Positions 26,424-35,447 of a stretch of 64,000 nucleotides of DNA are shown piece by piece (the stretch's first letter is position 1; each line of letters begins with the position of its first letter). The DNA comes from Acinetobacter sp. ANC 7912 (GTDB lineage Bacteria > Pseudomonadota > Gammaproteobacteria > Pseudomonadales > Moraxellaceae), in the NCBI RefSeq assembly GCF_039862785.1, contig NZ_CP156795.1:1364001-1428000 (forward strand), read 5' to 3'. Under the pieces are notes generated by a model. The model had not been told where the DNA came from, ran no database searches, and was given only the letters and a program-made list of their open reading frames with translations. The position numbers were made by a program, and so were the translations under genes.

Positions 26424-28283
26424 TTAGTTTGAGTTTGACCAGTCGTCGAGTTTGGTGCCTTTGAGCGCAGCATCAATGTGCTGGTTCATACGTAGTGCTG
26501 CAAATGCATCGCTATGTATTTTAAGCTGTTCGACAGCAGATTCAATGGCTTTAATATCTGTGCCTTGCAGCTCCTGCTCAAGTTGGGCTGTGGCTGCATT
26601 CAGGTCATTCAGTTGCTGTTCGCTTAACAGTTTGGCATCAACTTTCAGCGCCTGATTGAGTGCTTCAAGTTCACGTTGTGCTTCAACCTTGGTTTCCTGA
26701 AGATGACGCAGGTTTTTGTCTTCTTCTGCGTACTTGTAACCTTCAAGCAATAAACGCTCGGTATCTTCACTCGACAAGCCATACGATGGCTTGATATCAA
26801 TGTGTGCTTTCACACCAGACGTGGTTTCTTGGGCAGATACCGTCAGCAAACCATCTGCATCGACTTGGAATGTCACTTCAATACGTGCTTGACCTGCAGT
26901 CATAGGTGGAATGCCTCGCAGTACGAAACGGCCTAGGCTACGGCAGTGATCGACCAGATCACGTTCCCCTTGTACCACGTGAATCAGCATAGCAGTCTGA
27001 CCATCTTGATACGTGGTGAATTCCTGACGACGTGCAACTGGAATTGCAGTATTACGTGCAATCAGACGTTCCACTAACCCACCCATGGTTTCTAAACCAA
27101 GTGAAAGCGGAGTTACGTCGAGTAATAACGAACCATTTTTACTGTTACCAATCAATTGATCGGCGGTAATAGCAGCGCCAATGGCAACCACTTCATCCGG
27201 GTTGATGGTACACAAAGGTTCCTGATTAAAGACTTCACGCACCGCTTTCTGTACTGCGTAGGAACGGGTAGAACCACCTACCAGTACCACATTCTGAATA
27301 TCATCCAGTTCCAGCTTGGCGTCACGCATTACGCGCTTACAAACGCTGATAGTTTTATCCAACGCAACTTTAATGATTTCTTCAAAAGTTGGACGGTCTA
27401 AAGTTAGGCTATGGTCCAGAATTTTCAGCTCAACTGATTCTTTGTCGCTGAGTGCTTCTTTGGCACGACGGGCAGCGGTAATGAAGTGTGCATATTCTTC
27501 ATCATCCAGGTGTTCCAGATCCAGCTGTTTTTTAGCCCACTTCAGAATCAGGCGATCCAGGTCATCACCACCTAGTGCGGTATGGCCACCAGTTGCCAGG
27601 ACTTCGAAGACACCTTGAGAGAAACGCAGAATCGAAACGTCAAACGTACCGCCACCCAAGTCATAGATCACATAGTTACGATCGGTGCTCAGGTTGGTTT
27701 CCTGATCCAGCCCATAAGCCACTGCAGCCGCGGTAGGTTCATTCAGTAAACGCAGGACATTTAAACCAGCCAGTTGAGCAGCATCACGGGTTGCCTGACG
27801 CTGTGCTTCATCAAAATATGCAGGAACAGTAATTACTGCACCATTAATTTCATTTTTTAGACTTGCTTCAGCGCGGTCTTTCAGCTTTTTTAAGATTTCT
27901 GCTGAAATTTCAACCGGGGTTTTACGACCTTGAACGGTTTCAAAAGCAGGCATCTCATTCGCTTCACCTACCAGTGTGTAAGGATGCTGGAATTTGATAT
28001 CCGCCTGTGAACGGCCCATAAAACGTTTCACAGAAACGATGGTATTTTTCGGGTCGGTGGTAATAAATGGTGCAGCCTCATAGCCGTACTGTGTGTTTTG
28101 CTCTGCATAATGAACGATGGAAGGGAGTAACACACGTCCTTGTTCATCATTGAGTACTTTGGCTTTACCTGATAGAACCGTGGCTACCAAAGAGTGGGTG
28201 GTGCCTAAATCGATACCAATCGCAATGCGGTGTTCATGCGGTGCACTTGATTGACCTGGTTCTGCAATCTGCAAGAGAGCCAT
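26424..28283 (-). CDS. hscA: Fe-S cluster assembly chaperone HscA
   Basis: A 619-residue Hsp70 specialised for iron-sulfur cluster transfer. The ATPase domain shows '[14 protein letters not shown]', '[20 protein letters not shown]', '[13 protein letters not shown]' and '[12 protein letters not shown]'. The substrate domain follows from about residue 385 ('[15 protein letters not shown]'). With HscB it binds the LPPVK motif of IscU, which is present in the IscU of this operon. It lies 40 bases after hscB and 16 bases before fdx. Confidence 0.97.
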   Translation of the reverse strand: MALLQIAEPGQSSAPHEHRIAIGIDLGTTHSLVATVLSGKAKVLNDEQGRVLLPSIVHYAEQNTQYGYEAAPFITTDPKNTIVSVKRFMGRSQADIKFQHPYTLVGEANEMPAFETVQGRKTPVEISAEILKKLKDRAEASLKNEINGAVITVPAYFDEAQRQATRDAAQLAGLNVLRLLNEPTAAAVAYGLDQETNLSTDRNYVIYDLGGGTFDVSILRFSQGVFEVLATGGHTALGGDDLDRLILKWAKKQLDLEHLDDEEYAHFITAARRAKEALSDKESVELKILDHSLTLDRPTFEEIIKVALDKTISVCKRVMRDAKLELDDIQNVVLVGGSTRSYAVQKAVREVFNQEPLCTINPDEVVAIGAAITADQLIGNSKNGSLLLDVTPLSLGLETMGGLVERLIARNTAIPVARRQEFTTYQDGQTAMLIHVVQGERDLVDHCRSLGRFVLRGIPPMTAGQARIEVTFQVDADGLLTVSAQETTSGVKAHIDIKPSYGLSSEDTERLLLEGYKYAEEDKNLRHLQETKVEAQRELEALNQALKVDAKLLSEQQLNDLNAATAQLEQELQGTDIKAIESAVEQLKIHSDAFAALRMNQHIDAALKGTKLDDWSNSN

Positions 28284-28323
28284 AGTGTTACATCCTTTGC
28301 ACGTTAAATATTAAAGAGAAAAA

Positions 28324-28839
28324 TTAAAAATCGTCGTCAAGATCAAAGCTGTCATCATCGAGGAAGCGATCTTCCGCCTTGTCGATATCGGCCATGACTT
28401 TTACAAAGAAACGCAGTTTGCGCACGGTATCGCGAGCTTCACCCCAATCTTCATCGTCATAATCAATCTTGAACTCTCGTACCAGACCATCAATCCACTG
28501 TTGAACTTCCACTTTAAGTGAAGACAGATCTTCTGCCGAACGGGCTTCATCCAACTGTTCGCGGATTTCCAGGGCATCTTGCAGGAACTCAAAATCACTG
28601 ATGGATTGATCCAGATGATAATCCTGTTTTTTCAGTGACAGGAGATAAGCTGCACGGCTATCCACTGAAGAAAGCACTTTGAATGCCTGGTTGATTTCAC
28701 TTGATTTGATCAGGGCCTGGTCTTTGTCTTCAGCTTTATCCGGGTGATATTGTTGTTGTAGCTTCAAAAATTCTGATTTTAAAGCAGCAGTATCAATATC
28801 CAGTGAGACGGGAAGATTGAACAACTCAAAATGATTCAT
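28324..28839 (-). CDS. hscB: Co-chaperone HscB (J-domain)
   Basis: A 171-residue J-protein. The N-terminal J-domain carries 'QQYHPDKAED' (the HPD motif that stimulates HscA), followed by the three-helix IscU-binding domain from about residue 85. The C-terminus is strongly acidic (DDDSFDLDDDF). It opens the second half of the isc operon, after a 133-base gap from iscA that contains a perfect 13-bp hairpin. Confidence 0.95.
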   Translation of the reverse strand: MNHFELFNLPVSLDIDTAALKSEFLKLQQQYHPDKAEDKDQALIKSSEINQAFKVLSSVDSRAAYLLSLKKQDYHLDQSISDFEFLQDALEIREQLDEARSAEDLSSLKVEVQQWIDGLVREFKIDYDDEDWGEARDTVRKLRFFVKVMADIDKAEDRFLDDDSFDLDDDF

Positions 28840-28907
28840 GGGAGATAGGGTCCACGATTAATAGGTAAAATAACTGCGCTAAGCTAAAAAACGACGGCCT
28901 AAATGCA

Positions 28908-28938
28908 ATTAAAACAGTGTAGGTGACACTGTTTTAAT
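28908..28938 (-). promoter_or_regulatory. Perfect intercistronic hairpin between iscA and hscB
   Basis: ATTAAAACAGTGT and ACACTGTTTTAAT form a 13-bp perfect stem with a 5-base loop, 34 bases after the iscA stop. The 3' arm contains TTTTAAT but no further T-run. It could be a partial terminator, an RNA-stabilising end or a processing site that sets hscBA-fdx expression apart from iscUA. Confidence 0.65.
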
Positions 28939-28972
28939 GCTGCAAGGGAACGGAGAAGTGAACGCTTAAACT

Positions 28973-29293
28973 TTAAACAGTAAAGGATTCACCGCAACCA
29001 CATTCACCTTTTTTATTTGGATTGTTAAATTCGAAGCCTTCGTTCAGACCGTTCTTGACATAGTCCATCTCTAAACCTTCGAGATAAACCAGGCTTTTCG
29101 GGTCAACGAAAACCTTAACACCAAACTGTTCAAATACTTGGTCGTGTGCATCGACTTCATCAACGAATTCGAGTACATAAGCCAAGCCAGAACAGCCTGA
29201 AGTTTTCACACCAACGCGAATGCCTTCACCCTTACCGCGATTTTTCAGGTAATTGCTGATATGAGTTGCAGCATTTTCAGTTAAATGGATCAT
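28973..29293 (-). CDS. iscA: A-type Fe-S carrier IscA
   Basis: A 106-residue A-type carrier protein. The three conserved cysteines are present in '[13 protein letters not shown]' and near the C-terminus in 'GECGCGESF'. It receives clusters or iron and passes them to target proteins. It lies 40 bases after iscU in the isc operon with no hairpin between them. Confidence 0.96.
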   Translation of the reverse strand: MIHLTENAATHISNYLKNRGKGEGIRVGVKTSGCSGLAYVLEFVDEVDAHDQVFEQFGVKVFVDPKSLVYLEGLEMDYVKNGLNEGFEFNNPNKKGECGCGESFTV

Positions 29294-29333
29294 GAAAACT
29301 CCGTTAATCTTTCTTCAGAAAATACGTCAGCGA

Positions 29334-29720
29334 TTAAGCTTTAGCTTTTTTGCTACGGTAGTCTTCTACAGCAGCCTTAATTGCATCTTCAGCAAGTACA
29401 GAGCAGTGTACTTTTACTGGTGGAAGTGCCAGCTCGTTTGCAATGTCAATATTTTTGATCGCTTGCGCTTCGTCCAGAGTTTTACCCTTTAACCATTCGG
29501 TGACTAGGGAGCTAGACGCAATTGCAGAACCACAGCCATAAGTTTTGAAGCGTGCTTCTTCGATTACACCTTCATCATTCACTTGAATTTGCAGACGCAT
29601 CACGTCGCCACATGCAGGTGCACCCACCATGCCTGTACCTACGTTTTCTGCATTTTTGTCTAAAACACCAACGTTACGTGGGTTTTCATAATGGTCAATT
29701 ACTTTGTCGCTATAAGCCAT
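29334..29720 (-). CDS. iscU: Fe-S cluster scaffold IscU
   Basis: A 128-residue scaffold on which [2Fe-2S] clusters are built from IscS-derived sulfur. The three ligand cysteines are visible: Cys37 in 'GAPACGDVM', one in 'KTYGCGSAIASSS' and one in 'VKVHCSVLAEDA'. The 'LPPVK' motif recognised by HscA directly precedes the third. The gene is separated from iscS by 103 bases that hold a perfect hairpin. Confidence 0.97.
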   Translation of the reverse strand: MAYSDKVIDHYENPRNVGVLDKNAENVGTGMVGAPACGDVMRLQIQVNDEGVIEEARFKTYGCGSAIASSSLVTEWLKGKTLDEAQAIKNIDIANELALPPVKVHCSVLAEDAIKAAVEDYRSKKAKA

Positions 29721-29784
29721 GTTGCTTCTCCAAACCTCGGGGTCAGCCTAATATTAAATATGGGGATTAAAAATCTTTTATCAA

Positions 29785-29814
29785 TGAGATAACAACACAA
29801 ATGTTGTTATCTCA
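29785..29814 (-). promoter_or_regulatory. Perfect intercistronic hairpin between iscS and iscU
   Basis: TGAGATAACAACA and TGTTGTTATCTCA form a 13-bp perfect stem with a 4-base loop, starting about 9 bases after the iscS stop. On the minus strand it is followed by an A/T-rich but not strongly T-rich run. It is likely a partial terminator or a processed mRNA end that tunes the IscS to IscU ratio. Confidence 0.65.
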
Positions 29815-29823
29815 GTGTCAAAA

Positions 29824-31041
29824 TTAATGCTCAGCCCATTCAACTGTAGAAAGGTCGATGCCTTCCTTGTACATATCCCAAAGCGGAGAGAGTTCACGTA
29901 ACTTCTCAACAGCAGCTTTAGTAATCTCTAGTACATGATCAATGTCTTCTTCAGTGGTGTATTTACCAAAGCTGAAGCGGATTGAGCTGTGTGCAAGTTC
30001 GTCTGACAGGCCCAGAGCACGTAATACGTAAGATGGTTCAAGAGTTGCAGATGTACAAGCTGAGCCTGAAGATACTGCGCAATCTTTAAGTGCCATCATT
30101 AGCGATTCACCTTCAACAAAGTTGAAGCTAACGTTCAGGTAGTTGGCTACGTTTTGAGTCGGGTGACCATTCAGGAATACCTGCTCAAGTGAGCTTAAGC
30201 CATTCCAAAGTTTGTCACGCAGTACGCGAAGACGTTTTTGTTCAGCTTCCAGGTTTTTACCCGCAAGTTCAAACGCTTCACCCATACCCACGATCTGGTG
30301 AGTCGCCAATGTACCAGAACGCATACCACGTTCGTGACCGCCACCATGCATTTGTGCTTTTAGACGTACACGTGGTGAACGACGTACGAACAGGGCGCCA
30401 ATACCTTTAGGACCATAAATTTTATGAGCAGAGAAACTCATCAGGTCGACTTTCATGGTAGAAAGGTCGATTTCAATTTTGCCGGCAGCCTGTGCAGCAT
30501 CCACGTGGAAGAAAATCTTTTTCGCACGAGTGATCTCACCGATTGCAGCCACATCAGTCACGGTACCGATTTCGTTGTTTACCATCATCAGGGAAACAAG
30601 AATGGTATCTGGACGGATTGCAGCTTCAACCATCTCTGGAGTAATCAGACCAGTTTTTGGTTGTGGTTCCAGATAAGTGATTTCAAAGCCTTCAGACTCT
30701 AATTCACGGCAAGTATCCAAAATTGCTTTGTGTTCAATTTTAGAAGTGATGATGTGCTTGCCTTTAGATGCATAGAACTGAGCTACACCTTTTAGGGCAA
30801 GGTTGTCAGATTCAGTCGCACCAGAAGTCCATACGATTTCACGTGGGTCAGCTTTTACTAAGTTAGCGACTTGCTCACGTGCGTATTCAACTTTTTCTTC
30901 CGCTTGCCAGCCGTAAGCATGTGAACGTGATGCTGCGTTACCAAAGGTGCCTTCGTACGTTAAGCATTCCATCATGCGTTCTGCAACTTGAGGGTCTACA
31001 GGAGTGGTTGCTGCATAGTCAAGATAAATCGGACGTTTCAT
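29824..31041 (-). CDS. iscS: Cysteine desulfurase IscS
   Basis: A 405-residue PLP enzyme that removes sulfur from cysteine as an enzyme-bound persulfide for Fe-S clusters, thiamine and tRNA thiolation. PLP lysine is in '[12 protein letters not shown]' and the persulfide cysteine in '[15 protein letters not shown]'. The start at 31041 ([17 protein letters not shown]) matches the family. It is separated from the iscR stop by a single base, so the two are tightly coupled, and there is no long iscR-iscS spacer of the kind that carries the RyhB target in E. coli. Confidence 0.97.
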   Translation of the reverse strand: MKRPIYLDYAATTPVDPQVAERMMECLTYEGTFGNAASRSHAYGWQAEEKVEYAREQVANLVKADPREIVWTSGATESDNLALKGVAQFYASKGKHIITSKIEHKAILDTCRELESEGFEITYLEPQPKTGLITPEMVEAAIRPDTILVSLMMVNNEIGTVTDVAAIGEITRAKKIFFHVDAAQAAGKIEIDLSTMKVDLMSFSAHKIYGPKGIGALFVRRSPRVRLKAQMHGGGHERGMRSGTLATHQIVGMGEAFELAGKNLEAEQKRLRVLRDKLWNGLSSLEQVFLNGHPTQNVANYLNVSFNFVEGESLMMALKDCAVSSGSACTSATLEPSYVLRALGLSDELAHSSIRFSFGKYTTEEDIDHVLEITKAAVEKLRELSPLWDMYKEGIDLSTVEWAEH

Positions 31042-31042
31042 G

Positions 31043-31516
31043 TCAAATACCTGTAACCGATAAAAGGGCTGAATCAAAAGATGCTGAATTTTGGCGCAGT
31101 GACACGGTTTGTACGTTGTCACGGGCTACCAGGTCAGCAAGCGTGATTTTTGCAAGATAATCGGCAATGTGGTGGGAGAGTTCCTGCCATAAATCGTGAG
31201 TCAAGCACATCGCGCCATTTTGGCAGTTGCCTTTATGGTCGCAGCGAGTGGCATCAACTGTTTCGTTTACAGCTTCAATGATTTCTAACACTGTGATGTC
31301 TTGAGCATTGCGAGCTAAATGGTAACCACCATTGGCACCACGGACACTCGAAACTAAGCCATGACGTTTTAGTTTGGCAAATAACTGCTCAAGATAAGCA
31401 ACGGAAATCGTTTGGCGTGCTGCAATTTCAGCAAGCGTGATCGTTTGTTCAGTTGGCTGCAAAGCTAGATCAAGAAGAGCAGTCACTGCGTAGCGACCGC
31501 GAGTGGTTAAGCGCAT
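31043..31516 (-). CDS. iscR: Fe-S cluster-sensing regulator IscR
   Basis: A 157-residue Rrf2-family regulator. The N-terminal winged helix ('[19 protein letters not shown]', '[12 protein letters not shown]') binds DNA. The [2Fe-2S] ligands Cys92, Cys98, Cys104 and His107 are all present in '[20 protein letters not shown]' at the same numbering as E. coli IscR. With a cluster bound it should repress its own operon through the operator at 31558-31582. The start at 31516 is preferred to an in-frame codon at 31528. Confidence 0.97.
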   Translation of the reverse strand: MRLTTRGRYAVTALLDLALQPTEQTITLAEIAARQTISVAYLEQLFAKLKRHGLVSSVRGANGGYHLARNAQDITVLEIIEAVNETVDATRCDHKGNCQNGAMCLTHDLWQELSHHIADYLAKITLADLVARDNVQTVSLRQNSASFDSALLSVTGI

Positions 31517-31549
31517 GATTCGATACACATGGTTAGACTAGATGTGTCG

Positions 31550-31578
31550 ATTTTAAGAATCCTGACTAAAATAGTCAA
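31550..31578 (-). promoter_or_regulatory. Promoter of the isc operon
   Basis: On the minus strand, -35 TTGACT (31578-31573) and -10 TAAAAT (31555-31550) are separated by exactly 17 bases. Transcription would start about 27 bases before iscR. The -35 box lies inside the IscR-like operator. Confidence 0.85.
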
Positions 31579-31582
31579 GTTT
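31558..31582 (-). promoter_or_regulatory. Type 1 IscR-binding site over the isc promoter
   Basis: A dyad GACT-(5 nt)-AGTC, in the context CTTGACTATTTTAGTCAGG on the minus strand, fits the type 1 IscR consensus (YYGACT, an A/T-rich 5-base centre, AGTCRR). It covers the -35 box, so holo-IscR would block RNA polymerase. This is classical autorepression inferred from sequence. Confidence 0.8.
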
Positions 31583-31627
31583 TTTTATTATGCAAATTTG
31601 AAGGCTAATGATGCAGAAAATAAGGAT

Positions 31628-32275
31628 TTAATGACTGAACCAATTATACACTAATAACGTAACTAAAAGTACAGTGATTAGACCAAAGATGGTATTGACT
31701 ATTTTCTGGCGACGCTGCATGCGACGGATCCGGTTTTTGTACTGTTTGACTTCGACCTGCAGACTGTTAATGCGGGAGCGTTGCTGATCGATTTTATCCA
31801 GAAGCGGAGCAATACGGCTCCGTGACGCCACCACATCACTTTCATCAGCCGGTTCATACAGCCACTGTTTCCAATCTGCCAGAAGTTTTGGTAGGGCGAA
31901 TAAAGTCAGCAGGTCACGGAATTCATCTTTAAGCACCTTGTCACCATCAATACGCATGGCTTTGATGCTGCGACGATTGCCAAAGACAAAGATTTTAATT
32001 AGGTCAGCAAGCGTGGTACGTACATCCAGATCAATGATCTTATTTGGTGGCATGTAATCGAATAGCAGACCTTTGTCGGTAAAGCGCACATAAAAATCGA
32101 AATAGGGAATATAGCTATTGATTTTTATCGCAATATTTTCGTCAATGAATTTTTTAGCTTGTAAGGCAACGACGCGATCATGTTTTAGAATGAAAGTGAA
32201 GAAGGTTTCTAAAACAATTAAAGTCATTGTCAGCAAAAAATGCGGCTGCTTTTGACTTTGTTCCGATTCGCTCAT
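31628..32275 (-). CDS. SCP2/UbiJ-like protein with C-terminal membrane anchor
   Basis: A 215-residue protein. Residues about 10-130 resemble an SCP2-type lipid-binding domain of the UbiJ kind ('RFTDKGLLFDYM', a 'RIDGDKVLKDEFRDLLTLF' helix). Then comes a basic coiled-coil (about 150-190) and one membrane span near the C-terminus ('NTIFGLITVLLVTLLVYNWF'). The similarity to UbiJ, a ubiquinone biosynthesis accessory factor, is distant and inferred; the real ubiJ may lie elsewhere. It is divergent from the phasin gene. An AGGAT ribosome site supports the start. Confidence 0.55.
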   Translation of the reverse strand: MSESEQSQKQPHFLLTMTLIVLETFFTFILKHDRVVALQAKKFIDENIAIKINSYIPYFDFYVRFTDKGLLFDYMPPNKIIDLDVRTTLADLIKIFVFGNRRSIKAMRIDGDKVLKDEFRDLLTLFALPKLLADWKQWLYEPADESDVVASRSRIAPLLDKIDQQRSRINSLQVEVKQYKNRIRRMQRRQKIVNTIFGLITVLLVTLLVYNWFSH

Positions 32276-32477
32276 AGATCCTGACCAGTCCTTTCCTAAA
32301 AAATGAAATATAAAGCTTCCTGCCTGGGTAATATTTCAGGGATTAAACTTAATTTGTTAAATAAGTTGCTTTGTAGAACAGTTTAGCAAAACTGGCAAGT
32401 GCTAAGTTTGCTAAAATGCTATCATTTTGTAGATTTATATATAGAATCTGCATGGAAAATAATCAGGAGACAGCAAA

Positions 32478-32957
32478 ATGGACAAACCTGAAGTCGAACA
32501 AGAAGCAGTAGCGGAAGCTGGAAAAAAAACATCGAAAGGCAGGTCTAAATCAGGCGCTGAGCGTAAATCGGTTCTGGATTTTCGGAAATATACCAAGCAG
32601 ATCTGGCTGGCAGGGCTGGGCGCATTTTCCCGTGCCGAGGAAGAAGGCAACAAATTATTCGACTCGCTAGTCAAGGTTGGTGAGGAGCTGGAATCCAAAA
32701 CCACAGACATTGCGGATCAAACTGTAGAGAAGGTCTCAGAAAAGGCCAAAGAATCGGTCACAGATACCAAAGATAAAGTGGAAAAGCTGATTGATCACTC
32801 TGTTCATCATTCCTTGAATCGTATAGGATTGGCGACTGCGAAGGATGTGCAACAACTGGAAAAGCTGCTCCTTCAGCTGCATGAAAAAATGGATCGGCTT
32901 ATCGCGGATCAAGAGCAGTTAAAAGAAGAAATGTCGAAAAAAACACAAAGAAAGTGA
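32478..32957 (+). CDS. Phasin-family (PhaI/PhaF-like) granule-associated protein
   Basis: A 159-residue phasin: a lysine-rich N-terminus, the hallmark 'TKQIWLAGLGAFSRAEEEGNKLFDSLVKVGEEL' amphipathic helix, and a long C-terminal helix ending in a coiled-coil. Phasins coat polyhydroxyalkanoate granules or act as general stress chaperones. No PHA synthase gene is in the window, so the role here is not settled. AGGAGA stands before the ATG. Confidence 0.85.
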   Translation: MDKPEVEQEAVAEAGKKTSKGRSKSGAERKSVLDFRKYTKQIWLAGLGAFSRAEEEGNKLFDSLVKVGEELESKTTDIADQTVEKVSEKAKESVTDTKDKVEKLIDHSVHHSLNRIGLATAKDVQQLEKLLLQLHEKMDRLIADQEQLKEEMSKKTQRK

Positions 32958-33114
32958 CTTTATTCATTATTCAAGGTTTTTTTCGCCTATTTTTTAAAAA
33001 AAAACAGGTCGAAGAGTATTGCGTTTAGGGCTAAAGCATTGTTATAAAGTCGTTAAGGCAACTTACACAAATTCTTGGACCTTAAATAAACGATATTAAG
33101 AGGACGTAATTTTC

Positions 33115-33387
33115 ATGAATAAATCAGAATTAATTGATGCAATTGCAGAAAAAGGGGGATTATCTAAGGCTGACGCTGGTAAAGCTTTAGATGCTACAAT
33201 TGCTTCTGTTACTGAGGCACTTAAAGCGGGTGATACAGTTACTTTGGTTGGTTTCGGTACTTTCGGTGTGAAAGAACGTGCTGCACGTACTGGCCGTAAC
33301 CCACAAACTGGTGCGACACTTGAAATCAAAGCAAGCAAAGTACCAAGTTTCAAAGCTGGTAAAGGCTTAAAAGACGCTGTTGCTTAA
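33115..33387 (+). CDS. hupB: DNA-binding protein HU
   Basis: A 90-residue histone-like protein with the HU/IHF signature '[21 protein letters not shown]' and the '[27 protein letters not shown]' N-terminus. It bends and compacts DNA as a dimer. AAGAGGA lies upstream of the ATG. The order hupB-ppiD matches E. coli and many relatives, although lon is not adjacent here. Confidence 0.97.
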   Translation: MNKSELIDAIAEKGGLSKADAGKALDATIASVTEALKAGDTVTLVGFGTFGVKERAARTGRNPQTGATLEIKASKVPSFKAGKGLKDAVA

Positions 33388-33402
33388 TCGAATGCAGCGA
33401 CC

Positions 33403-33430
33403 AAACGCGCCTTATTAGGCGCGTTTTTTA
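33403..33430 (+). terminator. hupB terminator
   Basis: AAACGCGCCT / AGGCGCGTTT stem with a 4-base loop and a six-T run, 16 bases after the stop. Confidence 0.93.
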
Positions 33431-33517
33431 TTGCTTGTCGAAATATTCAGGATTAACACATTCATTCAACGGGTTTTTTCGGTTAAAATCCCACGCAAAT
33501 AAAATATTGGAATACTT

Positions 33518-35383
33518 ATGGAATCTTTTCGTAAAGTTATTAAGGGTTGGTTGGGCAAGGTTTTGCTCGTTCTGTTTTTAACCCCTTTAGCACTTGTAGG
33601 TATTGAAGGATATTTTAGTAGCGGGAACAAGGATACGGCCAAGACGGTTAATGGTACGGATATATCGAAAAAAGAACTTGAATCTCTGACAAAAACATTC
33701 AAACAACAATATCTGGCCTATGCCAATGGCGATGAAACTCTATTAAACCAGACATTCATTGAGCAGAAAGCTCTGGATACGCTGGTTGCGCGTACCTTAC
33801 TGTTACAGCAAGCCGAAAAGCTGGGTATTAGCCTGAGCGATCAGCAGATTGAACAGATGATTGCCCAGCAGCCGAGCTTCCAGGAAAATGGTCAGTTCTC
33901 TAATGCGCTGTACGAGAATTATCTGAAATCTGTCGGTATGAACAGCCGTCAGCTGATTGCCAGTCTGCGTAACGACCATGCGCTGAAAATGCTGTCATCG
34001 ACTTTTATGGACTATCCATTGGTCAGCAAGCTGGATATTGAACAGATTGCCAATCTTCAGACTGAACAGCGTCACGTACATATTGCCAGCGTCAATCTGG
34101 ATAACTACAAGAAAAATGTCAAAGTCAGCGATGCTGAAGTTGCAGCGTATTATGAAAAACACAAAACCGTATTCAAGCAGCCAACCAGCGTGGATGTGGA
34201 CTATGTGGTACTAAGCCCAGCCAATATTCAAACTGAAACAGCTGCAGCCACTGAAGCTGAACTGCAAGAAGCCTATAAGAAATTTGTAGATTCACAAAAG
34301 TCTGCGGTAAAACCAGATGTAAAACACATCCTGATTACGGCAGATAGCCGTTCTGAAGCAGAAGCACAAAAACTGGCTGCAGACGTCGCAGCGAAAATCA
34401 AAGCAGGTACTAGCTTCGCTCAGGCAGCAGCGCAATATTCTGAAGATCCGGAATCTAAGGCGAAAGGCGGTGCGATTGCTGTTTATGAAACTGGCGTATT
34501 TGGTGATGCCTTCGATAAAGCGGTTGCTTCACTGAAACCGGGTGTAGTTTCTGCACCAGTAAAAACAGATTATGGTTATCACATCATTGCAGTTGAAACC
34601 CCAAATGTGGATGTTCCATCATTTGAATCACAAAAAGCACGTCTGACTGAAGAAGTACTGGCTGCAAAAAAAGCCAATGCCTTCTCAGATACAGTGAATG
34701 GTCTGAATGACATGGTGGTGAGTGCTGACTCATTGGATGTGGTGGCTCAGGAAGTGAAAGGCATACAGGTTAAGTCTGCTAAAGGTGTGACTTTAGCTAC
34801 TCGTGATCCATTACTCAGCGATGCAAATGTGAAAGTGAAGTTGTTTAACGATGACGTGAAAAATGGTGATCGTAATGTTTCTTCAAGCATTCAACTTGCG
34901 AATGGCGATGTGGCTTGGGTGAAAGTGCGTAACTACTATGCAGTGGGTGAGCAGCCATTTGCTGTAGCAAAACCACGCGTCAAAGCTAAACTGATTGAAG
35001 AAAAAGCACTGGCAGCAGCGAAAGCGCAAATCCAGAAAACCCTGGAAGAGTTCAAAACCAAACCTGCAGCATCTGTAGCAAAAGGTAATCTATCATTTGA
35101 AGATGCGGGTATTTATACCCGTGCCGAAGGTTTGCTGAAACGCGATGTACAGCGTGCGGCATTTAGCTTGAAAGCACCTAAAGCCGGCTTCTGGTCAGTG
35201 ACGACTGCTAGCCTGCCAAATGAACTGGTAGTCGTTGCAGTATCTGAAGTGAAGAAAAATCCGATTACGGTGTTGAGCGAAGAACAACGTCAAGAGTTGA
35301 TGAAACTCTATTCACAACTACGTGGTCAGCAAGAGTTTGATGACTACACTCGTTATCTGAAAGCGCATGCGAAAATCAAATAA
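33518..35383 (+). CDS. ppiD: Periplasmic folding chaperone PpiD (parvulin domain)
   Basis: A 621-residue SurA-like chaperone anchored in the inner membrane by one N-terminal span ('VLLVLFLTPLALVGIEGYF'). It has a SurA_N-like helical domain (about 40-180), one parvulin domain (about 260-365, 'VKHILITADSRSEAEAQKLA' and 'DYGYHIIAVE'), and a C-terminal helical part. It assists folding of proteins leaving the Sec translocon. The conserved position after hupB supports the call. A terminator follows, then an IS element. Confidence 0.94.
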   Translation: MESFRKVIKGWLGKVLLVLFLTPLALVGIEGYFSSGNKDTAKTVNGTDISKKELESLTKTFKQQYLAYANGDETLLNQTFIEQKALDTLVARTLLLQQAEKLGISLSDQQIEQMIAQQPSFQENGQFSNALYENYLKSVGMNSRQLIASLRNDHALKMLSSTFMDYPLVSKLDIEQIANLQTEQRHVHIASVNLDNYKKNVKVSDAEVAAYYEKHKTVFKQPTSVDVDYVVLSPANIQTETAAATEAELQEAYKKFVDSQKSAVKPDVKHILITADSRSEAEAQKLAADVAAKIKAGTSFAQAAAQYSEDPESKAKGGAIAVYETGVFGDAFDKAVASLKPGVVSAPVKTDYGYHIIAVETPNVDVPSFESQKARLTEEVLAAKKANAFSDTVNGLNDMVVSADSLDVVAQEVKGIQVKSAKGVTLATRDPLLSDANVKVKLFNDDVKNGDRNVSSSIQLANGDVAWVKVRNYYAVGEQPFAVAKPRVKAKLIEEKALAAAKAQIQKTLEEFKTKPAASVAKGNLSFEDAGIYTRAEGLLKRDVQRAAFSLKAPKAGFWSVTTASLPNELVVVAVSEVKKNPITVLSEEQRQELMKLYSQLRGQQEFDDYTRYLKAHAKIK

Positions 35384-35395
35384 GTGATTTTAGTC

Positions 35396-35423
35396 AAAAA
35401 ACCAGCCTGAGGGCTGGTTTTTT
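35396..35423 (+). terminator. ppiD terminator
   Basis: AACCAGCC TGAG GGCTGGTT with A-tract and six Ts, 13 bases after the stop. Confidence 0.93.
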
Positions 35424-35447
35424 GTTGCCAGAATTCGCTCAAAATTA

